Shown: positions 1-12,149, numbered from the stretch's first letter. The stretch: 64,000 bases of DNA from Seiridium cupressi (GCA_036674765.1 JARVKI010000070.1:62001-126000); one strand, 5' to 3'. The notes: generated from the sequence alone by a model not told the origin. Translations and numbers: made by a program.

Positions 1-626
1 ATCAGCGAGACAACTTGGCCTTTAGGTGAACCGGCAATGAAAGTGACTCCTAACTTCTTAGCTTCACTGTAGGCAGAAACCAGAGCTTTACGGGCATGGA
101 CCCAGCCAGCACCGCTAGATTTGAAGTAGCCTTGCCAATTGGGAAACCCACCTGTCAGGACACCAGCGGGCATTGTCGACTGGAAGTCCTCCGCTGTGTC
201 CAGTTTCTTGAAGGACGATTCATGATGCCGAATTTCACGATCCTTCAGATGCTGCAGGACCTCGGGAGATGAAGCTGCAACGATATAACCTGTATCATGA
301 TAGTAGGGGGAGAAGACAGGGTCGTTCTTCCAGCCTTCAGCAGCTGTTGCGAGTAAAACTTGGGCAACAGCCGCCTCATCATCTCCATCACTGAAAGACC
401 ATTCTTTCCCGATTAGCTTGACTTTGACGGATCCCCCAAGCTACGTACCTTGCTCGACCATTTTGTTTACATCGTTCCCCGCCGAGATGGGGGAAGGGAC
501 CGGGTGAGCATCAAACACTGTCACCTTGCTATATCCACGGCGTGCGAGATGCAGCGCTGTAGAGCAGCCCCAATTTCCTCCACCCACAATCAGAATGGAA
601 GAGTCTTTCAAGAGCTTGGTGGTCAT
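1..626 (-). CDS. Fructosyl-amino-acid oxidase (amadoriase), 5' part, truncated by window edge
   Basis: FAD flavoenzyme that oxidatively deglycates fructosyl amino acids, releasing the amino acid, glucosone and H2O2. The N-terminus has the dinucleotide-binding motif LIVGGGNWGCSTALHLARRG and the family stretch SAGNDVNK. The downstream exon reads EGWKNDPVFSPYYHDTG, then a GVLTGGFPNWQGYF block and SSGAGWVHARKAL, all typical of fungal FAOX. Start is the ATG at 626 (MTTKLLKDSS), not the in-frame ATG at 695, because the Rossmann strand then begins about 10 residues in as in relatives. A 45-nt intron (448 to 404, GTACGT donor, CTAATC branch, AAAG acceptor) removes an in-frame TAG and restores the family alignment. 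The C-terminal two thirds lie outside the window. Divergent from the regulator at 1200. Confidence 0.88.
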
Positions 627-1199
627 TGTGAATCTTTCCCGTTCTCTTGACGAGGTAAATATTCTTATTGAGTGACTTGACTGAAGCGTGGTCACTCAGC
701 CAACTTACACACAACAAAAACGTGCCACGCTGTGGTGATCATCAATGAGCGCAACAAGTTGTTGAAAGGACAAAGGAATCAGTCTCAGATCGGATTCGAA
801 ACTCGAAACCGATCTTTCCTTTTCGATGGATGTCAGCGCCTAAATTGGGACCATGGTTTATTTCGCCTGTCGGCCATAACATGACCCCTCACCAACAGTG
901 AACACCTATAGGCATGGCACCACCAATATCTAAGGAGATCGATCCATTTGGCCAACCACGGGCCAATGCCGCACGAATCGTGAGAAGGTCCAGCCGAACG
1001 ACGCTATAAATTGTGGGCCTGTATCATTCCATATAGGTCATAGGGCCCCGGATCATCTCCCCCGCCCTTATCTGGAGTGGGCCAATTCTACGAGCTCCTA
1101 GCTTCGAGTCTATCAAGCGGAACACGGCACTTCACCACAGTCCCATACTCTGTGGTTCCGAACAATCTGCATCTCACCTGAAAGCGCAGCTCTCGAGCA
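627..1199. promoter_or_regulatory. Divergent intergenic promoter region between oxidase and regulator
   Basis: 573 nt between the starts of two outward-facing genes, so it must hold both promoters. No coding potential and no element that I can name with confidence. Confidence 0.5.
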
Positions 1200-2891
1200 A
1201 TGCCAGGCCGGAAGCGTGCCGATCGGGCTGCACCGATCCACCGGCGAGCCAGGACTGGATGCAAGTCTTGTCGGACAAGGAAGGTCAAATGTGATGAGAC
1301 CAAGCCCATGTGTAGGAATTGTTCGTCTCGAGGCTTAGCATGCGACAGCGGTCTGCAGCTCAAGTGGCATGAAGAATTTGAAACGCGCGGCATAGCCTTT
1401 GGACGACAAGGGGTGTGGACCAAGGATTCGGCTCGTGGGCGACCTCCCAAGTCTCCATCACGGACCGTGTCTACTCCATCCCAATGGCTGTCGTTGCCGG
1501 AGATCGGGCCGCACCATTTCCTTCATACTACTTTATTGGACTACGGCCCCGGCAGCACGGGGCCGCCGTACTCGGACTTGGTCGTCGAGCCCGAAGTATG
1601 CACAATATCCGTATTAGCTCTGCAGCCTTCCTCGCCAGCTGCAGCACAAGGAAGTGTTATTTTGCGACAGCCATCGCCTGTTCTGCCGTCGATTGAATTT
1701 GACTCCAGTCTAGTGGAGTATTACCTTCGAAAACTTTGTCCATTGACGACCTCCTCGCGAACAACCCCGTCCCCATTCGCTAAGCTCATCTTGCCTCTAT
1801 TCACCACTCCAGGGCAGGATGATGTTCTGCAATCATTGATGGCCTTCTCAGCACGGCATCGTAGCATAGTTGATCCTCGATGGAGTCACACAGCGATGTC
1901 GTTAAAGGGATGCGTACTCTCTTCTTTGCAGAGACGACTCGCTACTTCGGACGCCGCGGGTCTCTCCGTAATGTTTCCGCAAGTTTTGGTTACGATGATG
2001 TTCCTGTGCTTGTACGAGATAGTCGACAAGTGTGATCACCGATGGGTTATCCACCTACGAGCGAGCCAGGACATCATCCGTCGAAGCAGGACCCTCGGCG
2101 TGACGCAATCTGAAGGCCATACCGACAGCCTGGCCGCGTTCGCCGAGCGTTTTTTTGCTTTTCAAGATGCTGTGAGCAGAACTGCTTACGGAGATGCTCC
2201 TTTATTCGGGGTTGAGTACTGGGACAATCTAGCGGACAAGAGGCAAGTCGACTCCTGGATGGGTTGCAGCCCAGAGCTTGCCGGCATCCTTTGCGACATC
2301 ACAGAGCTTGGACGAGCAAAGGCAGGCGGTGGAATTCCGACGTCAGACTTCTTCGAGCGGGCAGATACACTAGAAAGGAGGATCCATTCCCTTGAATCGA
2401 CGACGCAGATTCCCAACGACGGCGAACTGATGTCGGCTGCGGAACTCAAACGGCTGTCGGCTTCTCTTTACCTACACTGTGTTCTTTATGATGCGAATCC
2501 AGCAACACCCATTGTGTCTCACTTGGTGCAACAAATACTCGAAAGGATCTTTCGGATGCTGCGTGCTGGCCACGCACGAGCTCTGGCATTCCCTGTGTTT
2601 GTGTCTGCAGTGGAGCTAAATCCGACGGATGAAGTTTTGGTCTGTGACACCACGACAGGGGAAACTATCCATGGAAGACGTCTTATCCTGGAAACACTAG
2701 ATGCCATGTCGACTGACTCACTATCAAACGTTACGAGAACAAGGGCCGTCATCCAGAAGGTCTGGAGACTACGCGACATGCATGTCGACGAGGAGGCTGC
2801 CTCGCAGAGGTATGGCCCTTCCAAAATAAGTCAATCAAATGACTGGACGGCTTTCGTTGGGCCGAATAGCTCGTACATGAGTCTAGCCTAG
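1200..2891 (+). CDS. Zn(II)2Cys6 fungal transcription factor
   Basis: Nuclear DNA-binding regulator, 563 aa in one uninterrupted reading frame. A canonical binuclear zinc cluster is visible at residues 21-48 with six cysteines at 21, 24, 31, 38, 41 and 48 (spacing 2-6-6-2-6) and the basic loop RTRKVK. It is followed by LKWHEEFETRG and FGRQGVW, the usual link region of the family. The rest matches the helical fungal-specific TF domain layout (FDSSLVEYYLRKLCPL, then SLMAFSARHRS), and the protein ends NSSYMSLA, similar to many relatives. Neighbours are a divergent fructosyl-amino-acid oxidase and a co-oriented MFS transporter, which makes it a candidate local regulator; this is inference from position only. 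Confidence 0.9.
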   Translation: MPGRKRADRAAPIHRRARTGCKSCRTRKVKCDETKPMCRNCSSRGLACDSGLQLKWHEEFETRGIAFGRQGVWTKDSARGRPPKSPSRTVSTPSQWLSLPEIGPHHFLHTTLLDYGPGSTGPPYSDLVVEPEVCTISVLALQPSSPAAAQGSVILRQPSPVLPSIEFDSSLVEYYLRKLCPLTTSSRTTPSPFAKLILPLFTTPGQDDVLQSLMAFSARHRSIVDPRWSHTAMSLKGCVLSSLQRRLATSDAAGLSVMFPQVLVTMMFLCLYEIVDKCDHRWVIHLRASQDIIRRSRTLGVTQSEGHTDSLAAFAERFFAFQDAVSRTAYGDAPLFGVEYWDNLADKRQVDSWMGCSPELAGILCDITELGRAKAGGGIPTSDFFERADTLERRIHSLESTTQIPNDGELMSAAELKRLSASLYLHCVLYDANPATPIVSHLVQQILERIFRMLRAGHARALAFPVFVSAVELNPTDEVLVCDTTTGETIHGRRLILETLDAMSTDSLSNVTRTRAVIQKVWRLRDMHVDEEAASQRYGPSKISQSNDWTAFVGPNSSYMSLA

Positions 2892-3177
2892 ACTATTCGC
2901 TGCTACGGCCAACCGGGCTTTAGGATATGAGGCGATATGTCTATCTGGAACGATCTCCCGAAGCAGGGGTACGAATGTCGACACAGGCCTTATCGCGCTT
3001 CATAAGTTGCGATCAGTTGCGTTGACGCTTGCAGATTGGTTCTCGCTTGGACCTTCATTGATCTGCGATACTCCACTCTTTACCACGACCCGGTTAACGC
3101 CTGCCGGAACCACACTCCATGGTATCAGTCCAGTCGGCCATGAAGTCTTGAGGATGTCTGAGATAAGAAGGAATGGA

Positions 3178-3183
3178 TATAAA
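3178..3183 (+). promoter_or_regulatory. TATA-box-like element upstream of the MFS gene
   Basis: TATAAA lies 71 nt before the ATG at 3254, a plausible core promoter position. Rest of 2892-3253 shows nothing else recognisable. Confidence 0.35.
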
Positions 3184-3253
3184 GTTACTTTCGGTCTCAA
3201 ACTCAACACCATGGTAGGCTTTTTCCTTTTCTTTCTCAATACAGGAAACGGAA

Positions 3254-5423
3254 ATGGCGGCCGAGCAGACCATCAATGACCGTGTTCCAGGCACGGAGCT
3301 TCTCGTTGATGGTATTACGACCCCTATCTTGCTTGAATCCAACTCAGCACTAACACACTCAACAGTCAACAGGTCATTAGGACTGTCCCATTCAGATGCT
3401 GGGCATTCTGATATCGTCCTTGTTCCCCAGCCTACTGAGTGCGGGGCGGACACTCTGGTTGGACATTCCCCGCTCCTAAAATTCCGGAGAATACGGCTAA
3501 CCTGTCATTATGCAAGACATGGCCGAAATGGGAAAAATACTATCAGCTGTTCTTGGTCTCCTCGTATGCTTGTGCATTTTCATTCAGCGAGAACACACTT
3601 GGGGGTAAGATGCTCTCGCGGAACCGAGTTGCCCATTTCTAACAGCCCGAAGCTGCATGGACAACTGTCAGCGATGAGACTGGTGTTAGTTTGACAAACA
3701 TGAATGGCGGCAGTGCCTTGAACTACCTACTTCTTGTGCGTGTAGTACCACTAGGTTTCGAACGCAAAGCGGACTGACATGGGCAGGGCTTCGTCAACAT
3801 TTGGTGGATTCCTCTCGCCAATAAGCTTGGTCGGCGCCTGATCTTCTTACTCACTACCTTAATCAACACAGCCGCCATGATATGGATCGGTTCATTTAAG
3901 GGTACTGGCCAATGGATGGCCAGCATGGTTGTCATGGGCATCGCCACATCAGCATATCAGGCCGTCATTCAGCTCACAGTATGCACACCTGCAAAAGCCG
4001 TGGAAGCCTTGTTGACCCTTGCGGACTACAGATCTTCGACATGTTTTACGTGCATGACCGTGGTAGAATGCTTTCAGTGTACCTCTTTGGCCAGCAGCTA
4101 GGTTCCATGTGAGTATCAACGTTCGGCCGCCCAGATCTCTGCTAATCAATCAGTCTTGGACTTATTTCTGGAGGCACCATCGCAGATACAGTTGGATGGA
4201 GATGGAGCCAGTATATATGCGCAATCATCGACGGTATCGTGTGCTTACTACTGTTCGCCTCCTTTGAAGAAACTCTCTTCCCAAGATTCTTGTTCGCTGG
4301 CCCAGTGCCCGAAGCCATCGGTACTGCGTCTAGCGATGTGGAGAAATCTTCCAAGGGCGATGGGGACGAGAAGCCACATTTGAAATCCATGCCCAGTAAC
4401 AATCACAGTTTCATTGATGACTTCCCCAAACGGACTTATCTGAAAATGCTAAAGCCTTGGACATGTTATCCTCAGAACAAGACAACGTACTGGCAATACT
4501 TCCGCCGGCCATTTTTCCTGTGGGGCTTTCCAAATATTGTCATTGTAAGCGCAAGAGCGTGCCATTCTAATTCTATTTTCTAACGTTCCAAGGCCGGCTT
4601 CATATTTGCCTTTGGTTGCACTGCGGGTATTGTTTCGTTCAATACCATCTCTGAAATCCTTCCCGAGGCGCCGTACAACTTCACCACGACCGCCACTGGC
4701 CTTGTCTTCTTCGCCGCTCTTATCGGAAGCATCATTGGCTGGGCTACTGGTGTGCTCAGCGACCAAGTCGTCATCTACCTGGCTCGTCGAAACGGCGGTG
4801 TCAAAGAACCGGAAATGCGTCTCTGGACACTGATTCCCTGCTTCGTCTATGCGGCTGTCGGGTACATGCTCTACGGATGGGGCGCCCAGACTGAAATTCC
4901 ATGGATCGGAATCGCAATTAGTATCAGCGCCATGATTGCGCACCAGGTCGGCGCTTGTGCGATTGCGACCGCCTACGCTATGGAGTGCTTCCCGGGAGTA
5001 AGTAGCCATAGTCCTTCACCCCCTTGGTTATATCTTGGCTGACGCACCGTGCTTTAGATTTCTGGTGAACTAGTCGTCGTTCTCGCCATGTGTTCCTCGA
5101 TGGTCAACTTTGCTATTTCGTATTCAGTCCAGCCATTCGTCGAGGCCGCGGGCTTTGGCTGGTCTTTCTTCTTCTTCGGCATGTGTGTCCTAGTATCAAT
5201 GGCCATGGCGATACCATTAGTCATCTATGGAAAGAGTTGGAGAAAGATAAAGGCATCGAGGTACTACCAGTTCTTGGAAGAAGTTGGGGGCTCAACTGAT
5301 TGGGGAGATTGTTTGCAAGGAACCAGACTTCGTGACTGCATGTTGGCTCAAGCGTGCAGCGTTCAGCTGAAGTTGCGGGTTGTGATGAGATTATTTAGCC
5401 CAGGATATGGTTCATCAATTTGA
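3254..5423 (+). CDS. MFS transporter, multi-exon
   Basis: Major facilitator superfamily permease of the plasma membrane, substrate unknown. Spliced product about 583 aa. The N-terminal cytosolic signature DIVLVPQP is followed by TLTWPKWEKYYQ, the equivalent of the DPLNWP-type motif, then about 12 hydrophobic segments with LANKLGRRLIF (loop 2-3 motif) and ISGGTIADTVGWRW. Introns: 3312-3365 (in frame, CACTAACAC branch, so optional), 3458-3516, 3605-3652, 3736-3786, 3979-4031, 4109-4153, 4545-4592 and 4998-5057; each keeps the frame. Lies between a Zn2Cys6 regulator and an SDR gene, consistent with uptake or export in a small pathway. The last 40 residues after KSWRKIKASRYYQFLEEVG do not look conserved. 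Confidence 0.9.
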
Positions 5424-6526
5424 CGGCACACTTCAGACGTTCACCACACCATCTTTCTAGATACAGCCAGTTATGAACTCATCAATCCGTGTTATTTGGT
5501 TCGTGGTTTCTGCCACGGCGTAGGAACCTAATAGCTCGGAGCAACAACTTTCCCGCAACCGTCATTTTCTGTTGTGTCGCCAGCTATGAATTGCTCCCTC
5601 CGCCTTGGGTCAATGTCATACTTAAACAATCCACTTGGGAACGGATCCACATTGAACGCTTGGAGACTTCCACAATAAGCCTCTGACCCATCGCCGATCA
5701 AGTTCTAGAGTACCTGCTCTCTTCATGTAGGTATAACTCCATGTCAGCGTGATGGAAGCGTGGACCTGTGGCGCAGGTCGAGGACAGTAGTTGAGGTGTC
5801 GTTTGCCACTACGCCAATGCGTGGTCTTATTAGGTGTTAATGACGTAATTGTTCAGACAGTTATTAGGTCCAATATTTTCCTACCAACAACAGCGCCTTA
5901 ATCGCAGACCTTGCTTGGTGGCCTTGACAAGATCGCCGTAGGCGCGGAGGATGTGGGCGAGCTCGGCAGCCCTGCAAGGTTGCAGAAGCAAAATGCAAAA
6001 TCTCGATCTCCATTAGTCAGCCACGAAAGCTTTGGATATCATTGATGATGCCATTCATTGATTCAATTTCTGGTTCGAGCTGGAAGCCGGCCAAGAGCTC
6101 GTCCATCTCGTTAAGTGGGCATCCATTCCTGGAGAAATTCAAGGTTGCGGGGTTTTATTATTGGTTTGTGTGGTTTAAGTTTTGATTTCTTTTTAGCTCA
6201 ATGCGCAAACAGAGTGTAGTTGTGACAGAGAAAGGAAGAAGGCAGTGCGCTCGCAACGTAATAAGCCGCCGGTTCAAGATAGAGTAAGATATACCACGTA
6301 GGCTCCACAGAGCTGCGATATGTTAGGGCTGACTACGACCAACCTGAAAAGGTCTTGTTTGGGATTTAGACATCTATCAATTGAACGACACCACTGGAAT
6401 AATAAACTCTATCATCGCCTTGGTCTCGTGGTCTGTTGAGTCGAAGACATCACTGGTTATTCTGCAGAGCTTCAATCATCTCTGCCCTAAGATTCCCACG
6501 CAGTGCCATGGAGACTTGTGTGCTGT
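5424..6526. other. Intergenic, no supported gene
   Basis: 1.1 kb between the MFS stop and the SDR stop. Two short coding-like stretches occur on the minus strand near 5881-5971 and 6030-6106 (ELAHILRAYGDLVKATK and MDELLAGFQLEPEIESMNG), but no consensus splice joins them in frame. Possibly a gene relic. Confidence 0.3.
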
Positions 6527-7604
6527 TCAGTATGTACCAGGCAACTGACTCAGTCTCCCCCCATCGGTCAACAGCATTTCGCCATTAAGGTAAGCTCCAG
6601 CTCGGCTCGCCAAGAATAACACGACACCAGCAAAGTCCTCCTCACTGCCTGTACGTTCGGAGGGAGACGCTTTGGGCTCCATCTTGTATGATCCATCAAA
6701 CGCTCCCTCATGCCCGTTGACGCCGGATAACCTTTCCAGCGCACTCGTGTGCCCTTGTGTCATCTCACTTGGATACAGTCCCGGTGCGATAAGGTTGGCG
6801 CGGATGTGGAATCCCTGCTGTGCAAAGAACGTAGAGAGCATCTTTACTAGATTGACCACTGCGGCCTTGGAAGCCGAATATGCGAAACTTGAGGCTAGTT
6901 GCCTATAAAACACTCGCGGTCAGCCATTTGCTCTTCGGGTATATTAGAGATATTGTCGGGTGCTAAGGATAATGTATTAAGAGATGAAACACCTGATCGG
7001 GAGACTTCCGCTCTCGAGACAGACTACAAACGCGGAAAACAACTCCAAGTTCTTACCTGCTGAAGCCGGCGACTGATCCCGTGACAACTACCTGCGAATC
7101 TTGCGCCACGTTCCTCTTCTTGTTCCCAGCATCCAGGAGATCCAAGAATGCAACCACGGTATAGAAGACGCCGGTCGTATTGATGTGCAGGGTCTTAGTG
7201 AACTCTTCCTGGGGAGCTTCAAAGAACTTCTCCTGCACTTCCTGAACAGTTCGCTTGCTGCCGTCTTGCTTGGTGAGTCCGTCGGCATGCTTGGGTCCGC
7301 TAATGCCAGCATTTGCAAAGAGGAAATTGATGTAGCCCTGTTCATTCCTCACTTGCTCGGCTACCTTCTGAAGAGATTCCTTGTCGGAAATGTCGCCAAC
7401 AATGGGAATGATGTTGCCGTTGACAGCTGTCGCGGCCGCTTCCTTCAATAGATCCTGTCTGCGGCCGACGATATAAACTGCCTTTGCTCCATTGGCATCG
7501 AGGGCTCGTGCTGCGTAGAGGCCTAGTCCGCTGCCTCCACCTGTAATGACGGCAACCAGCCCATCGACATTGAAGATCTCGGCGATCTTATTAGAAGGTG
7601 GCAT
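6527..7604 (-). CDS. Short-chain dehydrogenase/reductase (SDR)
   Basis: NAD(P)-dependent oxidoreductase of the classical SDR family, 307 aa. Cofactor motif TGGGSGLG at residues 21-28, NAG in FANAGIS, catalytic Ser in TGSVAG (about 177), and YSASK with Tyr191 and Lys195 form the usual triad; the cofactor-loop block LIAPGLYPSEMT follows. Exon 1 is 7604-7057 and exon 2 is 6902-6527, joined across a 154-nt intron (GTAAGA donor, ATAG acceptor) that falls inside SRQLASS, just before the active-site Tyr. The substrate cannot be read from sequence. It converges on the MFS transporter and may belong to the same small pathway. Confidence 0.9.
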
Positions 7605-9326
7605 CGTTTATAGACTTTCGTTACAGGTTCTCTGACCGGTAGTGAATGAGAGTGGTTTAAACTTAAGGACTACTTTACGGTTTGTAGTCACAGAGAATAG
7701 CCAGGGACAAAAACGACTCAATCTCTTAACAGTGCCTGCTGTATTTTGAGTGCTCATAAGAGGTCCGCCGGCCGGCGATGATGTGATTGATATGACGACA
7801 TTGTAGCCGAACACTTCTCTCAACGTGGGGTCAGCAGCACCCCGCTCTGCCCCTCGACGACATACACGGCTCTGGAGGCCGTTGATCGAAAGCAACTACC
7901 CTGACTAACTACCTATAGGCGAAGGGTGATCTCAAATATTTAGAAGACCCGGAAGGAGGGGCATAGTAGAGTATGAAATTGTCTTGATATGGACTTGGGG
8001 AACGAAATACTTCCACTTGTAGCGGATGCGCCGGGAGTGACCATTTCATCTGGCCGTTCCCCGGAGGTTCTCCATGTGATTGGAACCCCGGAGCAACGGC
8101 TATATTCTCTATCATGACCATTCAATCACGAGCTGGTCCCGTTTCACGGGACTCGTATGTTTTCAACAGAAGCCTTAAATATGCGAAGTGGATACAATGT
8201 ACACGCGGTACATCGTTCGAGGCGCGCCCTTGCATATGTAGAACTGCCCCCATTATGATTCTGGTTCTAGATAAGTGCGGTTCATCCCGTCACAAACAGA
8301 CCTAGCGCTAAAAAGGTATTGACGGTGTACTTTGTACACGAATGTAGCCTGTGCCCAATAGTGCTTACTATCCGCCATCCGTACCACCGACGGAAGGGAT
8401 GCGGGAACATTCGTGGAATTGCACGGTATCGAGCATGTGGGATGAATAGCTGACATTCGCGAGGATTTCTTTTTTATTTCGGGCGTTTGAGGCAGGTATG
8501 CTGATAGCCTCTTCCGCCAGATAAAAATAGGTTCCCAAAGGAACCCATGAAGTCTAGGCACAGGCAAGGTACTCGCGTCCGCACGGCATGGGCAGAAGAA
8601 CTCAACTCGGCCAGCGAAGCCCGTTAATTGCTACATTATTGTCAGCTGCCATTCGTTACTTGAACTTGCTTGAGATTCGCGATTGTCTACCATGCTTTCT
8701 TCCTTGCGTACCTTACGTACCAGGCGCACAATCAACCAGGATACTTCGACCCCATAACCAAACAGTCGGTTATCTACTGCTACGTAATTATTAAGGCTGA
8801 AAAGCGTAGTTCGGCTAGCTGGAAGGATGAGTCCTCAGGGAGTTATAAGCCATGTTGCCGGGATCCGTCGTCGGGCCATAATCATCATAGCTGTGGCTCC
8901 AGGCTGCAGGATGCTCCCAGCTAAAGCGCGCTCCGTCTATCAGCATGTCCTCATCGCATGTCCCTTCGCATGTGCCTGGTGCCTGCAGCCACTGCTTCTC
9001 AACGATCCTCCCTGTCAAAAAACCCCGATAGGGGCAGGACCACTAAATTCAGCTATATACGCTTAACTCTGGGGGTTAATAATCGGCAGCCAAGGTAATC
9101 TATTCGTAAAGAGAATAGTTAAGGACACGCTCATTTACCGTTGTGCTACTAAACGCGCACGCTAGAGAGGGCGCCCTTGCTTCCTTACAGTGGACCGCTC
9201 GCTACCCTCGTCTGCCTCGGGAAACGATCACAGATATATGACTGTGCAGCGCCGCACACAGGCAAGGTATGACACATCTCTCAGTCCCACTGACGTCGCA
9301 TGATACCTGACTTTTGCCTTTGCATC
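7605..9326. other. Intergenic, nothing recognised
   Basis: 1.7 kb with only short unconvincing ORFs on both strands. No repeat, RNA gene or conserved motif seen. Confidence 0.4.
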
Positions 9327-10602
9327 ATGGCAGACCGCATGTTGTTTTGTCCCATTTGCGGTGGCCCCGTTCGGCCGCCGACTCCAAGCACTGGAGGGGC
9401 ATGGAGCGATGACATCAAATGGCAGACCAGGGCCGTGCTGCTCAGCGATCCGGCGAAGGAGTTCGAGACACTGGAGCAGCACTACAGGGGTGGCAAGAAA
9501 AAGGGCGTTGCGCAATTACACGTTGAGATCAATGCGGACATTCGACAGGATCGCGCAACAGCCACTTGGTCGAATACCTATATAGTACAGCAGACAGGCC
9601 AGGAGATAGCGCCGCACTGGTTGGCAGGATTCGATGAGTTTGGCGAGCCTTACCCGAGACCATACAGCATTGGGGCCCATGGATTATGTCTGGAAATCGC
9701 CATGAAAGTCATGCGTAAGTCACAGAACAATATCCACGTCCGATCATTGCGAGCTCTGTGGAGAGCACTTCGGACGAGGTACGACGCTCGAGACAATGAG
9801 TACATGGGCACGGTTGAGACTGCCGGCCCACAGTACATCGTGATGGACAATGGATATTATATGCCGCTTGGCTTTGCCGACGATTACTCAGTATGGGAAG
9901 GGGACGATGCACACTGGGTAAGAGCCCTCCTCACAGATTGCAACCGTCGAGTGTCACCGCCAACTAATGTGCCACTTCCAGGTTGTCGCAGACCCCACCT
10001 CTATACCAGACCTGACCCAACAGATCATCTCCAATGTCGAGACTTTGGAGCCGAGCTCGGCAAACCCCTCTAAAAAGGTATTCAGCGAATTATTTCTCTC
10101 TTTGCCGCAGGAACTACGGGACCGCGTTGTGTTGTTTATGGGTTCTTTCGAGGGACTCTCCCGACATTGCACCGGATTGCTGCCACAAGAGACGTGGCTG
10201 TACATACTTCTTAGCGGAAGATATCTGCCTTTTCTATGGGACCTCAACGTCGCCGCAGTTGAGAAGCTCTGCGAAGCAAAGGCTGACGGGGGGATTGAGC
10301 TCAACTGGGAACTACTGGTGCGCCAACTCAGCAAGGGCGTCTGGACGAACTGGAAACATCACAACTCACTCGAAGCCGAACTTGAGCTCTTCTGCTATCC
10401 CGGTATGGCTTTGCCCGACGGACTACGAAACCGGAGAAGAATATGGCAGTTGGTCGAGGAGATGTATGTCGGCGATGTTTTGCCTGTGCGGAGAAGTTGG
10501 GTCAATTCTAAACAATTGCCTACGATGCCGCGGTATTGGGATGAGTATGGCGATCCGGTCTATCCTGTGATCAGAGTAGAAGGTCTTCTTGAGGATGCTT
10601 AG
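9327..10602 (+). CDS. Fungal-specific protein with N-terminal CPICGGP motif and F-box-like segment
   Basis: 403-aa protein of a lineage-specific fungal family. The ATG at 9327 (MADRMLFCPICGGPV) puts the CxxC motif at the N-terminus, the usual position in this family; an in-frame ATG at 9300 would add nine residues. Exons 9327-9917 and 9982-10602 flank a 64-nt intron (GTAAGA donor, CTTCCAG acceptor, phase 0). The second exon carries FSELFLSLPQELRDRVVLFM, which resembles an F-box core, followed by leucine- and tryptophan-rich sequence. A role as an SCF substrate adaptor is inference. Its neighbour at 12150 has a similar layout. Confidence 0.75.
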
Positions 10603-12149
10603 GAGTTGGACCGAACGAGCACCTATTCCAATAGGCAAGCTTTACTCACCCTGCTTCTCGAGGCGGTAGAACATCCGCGCTCGATCTTCCTAACCTTCCC
10701 AGCGTCACCAGCCCCCTCAACGCCATAGTGGGTGCCATAAGAGTGATCCGGACATCTTGATCTCTCTCTCTCTAATGGGAGTCCGACGATCCAATGGTCC
10801 GCTTTCACGGCCGCATGCTGTTTAGGGCATTCAGGGGAGGCGCCGATGCGTGTCGTGGAAGATAGATGTGTCGGTCATCACCAGCACGGTGCACTTAGAG
10901 GACACCTATTGGATTGAAAGAAATCATCCGGGGACTATGCGTGTTCCTGGCTGCGGGGACGGGACCCTCGCGTTGCACGTTTGTAGCTGGAATGTATACG
11001 ACATGCGACTAGGCTTGCGGCTAAAGCATTCCCGTCTTTTTGCTAGCGAATACTCGTGCGTTTACGCAAAGATCCGTTCTCCTGTTTGTTGGAGATGAAT
11101 CAAATGCTGGATAAATCGCCTAACTAGACCGATAGAACTATTGCTAGCAAGGCCATCCAGTCTAAAGGTCTTAGTAATCTACCAACTGGTGGAGAATGAG
11201 CCTATTATAATGGACTCGGCGGAAGGATAAAGGTAGGATTATCGAGATATGCCATTTCGGCTCTTTAATGAGTATTAAAAGAGTAGCTCGAGAACACTTT
11301 AGTTAATTAACGTCCTATTTTAATTGCGGTAAAACTATATATAAGTTGTTTAAGATGTTAAAGTCGTTAAATCTATTAATATCGTATATAGTTAGGTGTT
11401 GCGTATAGGAATGCTAGATAATGCTTAATTTTTATTTCGAAGAAATTATTAAGATTTTAACGTTTAATGGGACTTAGCTTAAAACTTAAGCCGTTTTTAT
11501 TCTTAAAAAAGTAGAATGAAAACATAGTAACTTATTTTCCCTTATATTAAAATATATATTAACTTTAAATACTAACGGCGCGTATAATATAATCTTAATA
11601 TATTCCTTTATAGTTTTTATTTATAACTACAGCAGGGGTATTACGCAGCAACATCCCGAAAATGGGCCACATTAGGTTACCATGTAGGTCGTTATAGGCA
11701 GTGCGCCATTGATATGGTCACAATGGGGGGTTGTGAAGTGTGGTGAAATAAGATGGATTCCCAGCTCCTCCGGAGAGGGGCTGCCAGATCTATCTAGTGG
11801 CGCTGGCTGCAGCGGGCCTAAGCTCTATTTATCTCACGTGACTGGAACCCGTAGGGTCCCCCTCACTTATCGTATCAGCCATCTTCAACTTCAGGGACTT
11901 GCAGGAGGAATTAGGATATATCTGACCCAACGATCGCCAGTTTCCATCTTTATCTAGATCATATCGGCGAATGATGCTTGTGGGCATTGCCGTGAAGTTT
12001 TAGTCATCTTGTAGGGCTAGTCTGGCTGGTCTGGTGTAACAACGATCGGCTCCTACATGTTCCGGGCCGAAATCCTTAACCGGCCTAGTTCCTAGTTTAG
12101 TTGTGTTCCCCTCTCTTATTCCTTTGCAACAACATATCAATTTCTATAT
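10603..12149. other. Gene-free spacer containing an AT-rich island
   Basis: Contains a (TC)n run near 10761-10773 and the AT-rich block listed separately. No coding sequence supported. Confidence 0.5.
11100..11640. repeat. AT-rich, RIP-like degraded repeat island
   Basis: About 540 bp is strikingly rich in A, T and TpA steps (ttaattaa, tatatataag, aaaatatatatt) in a window that is otherwise balanced. No ORF survives. This pattern is what repeat-induced point mutation leaves on old transposons in ascomycetes; the source element cannot be named. Confidence 0.5.

Noticed and set aside
440..448. In-frame stop in the oxidase gene taken as a pseudogene signal
   Set aside because: A consensus 45-nt intron removes it and restores the family alignment on both sides.
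5881..6106. Coding-like stretches on the minus strand (ELAHILRAYGDLVKATK and MDELLAGFQLEPE)
   Set aside because: No consensus donor and acceptor join them in one frame, so no gene model could be supported; at best a relic.
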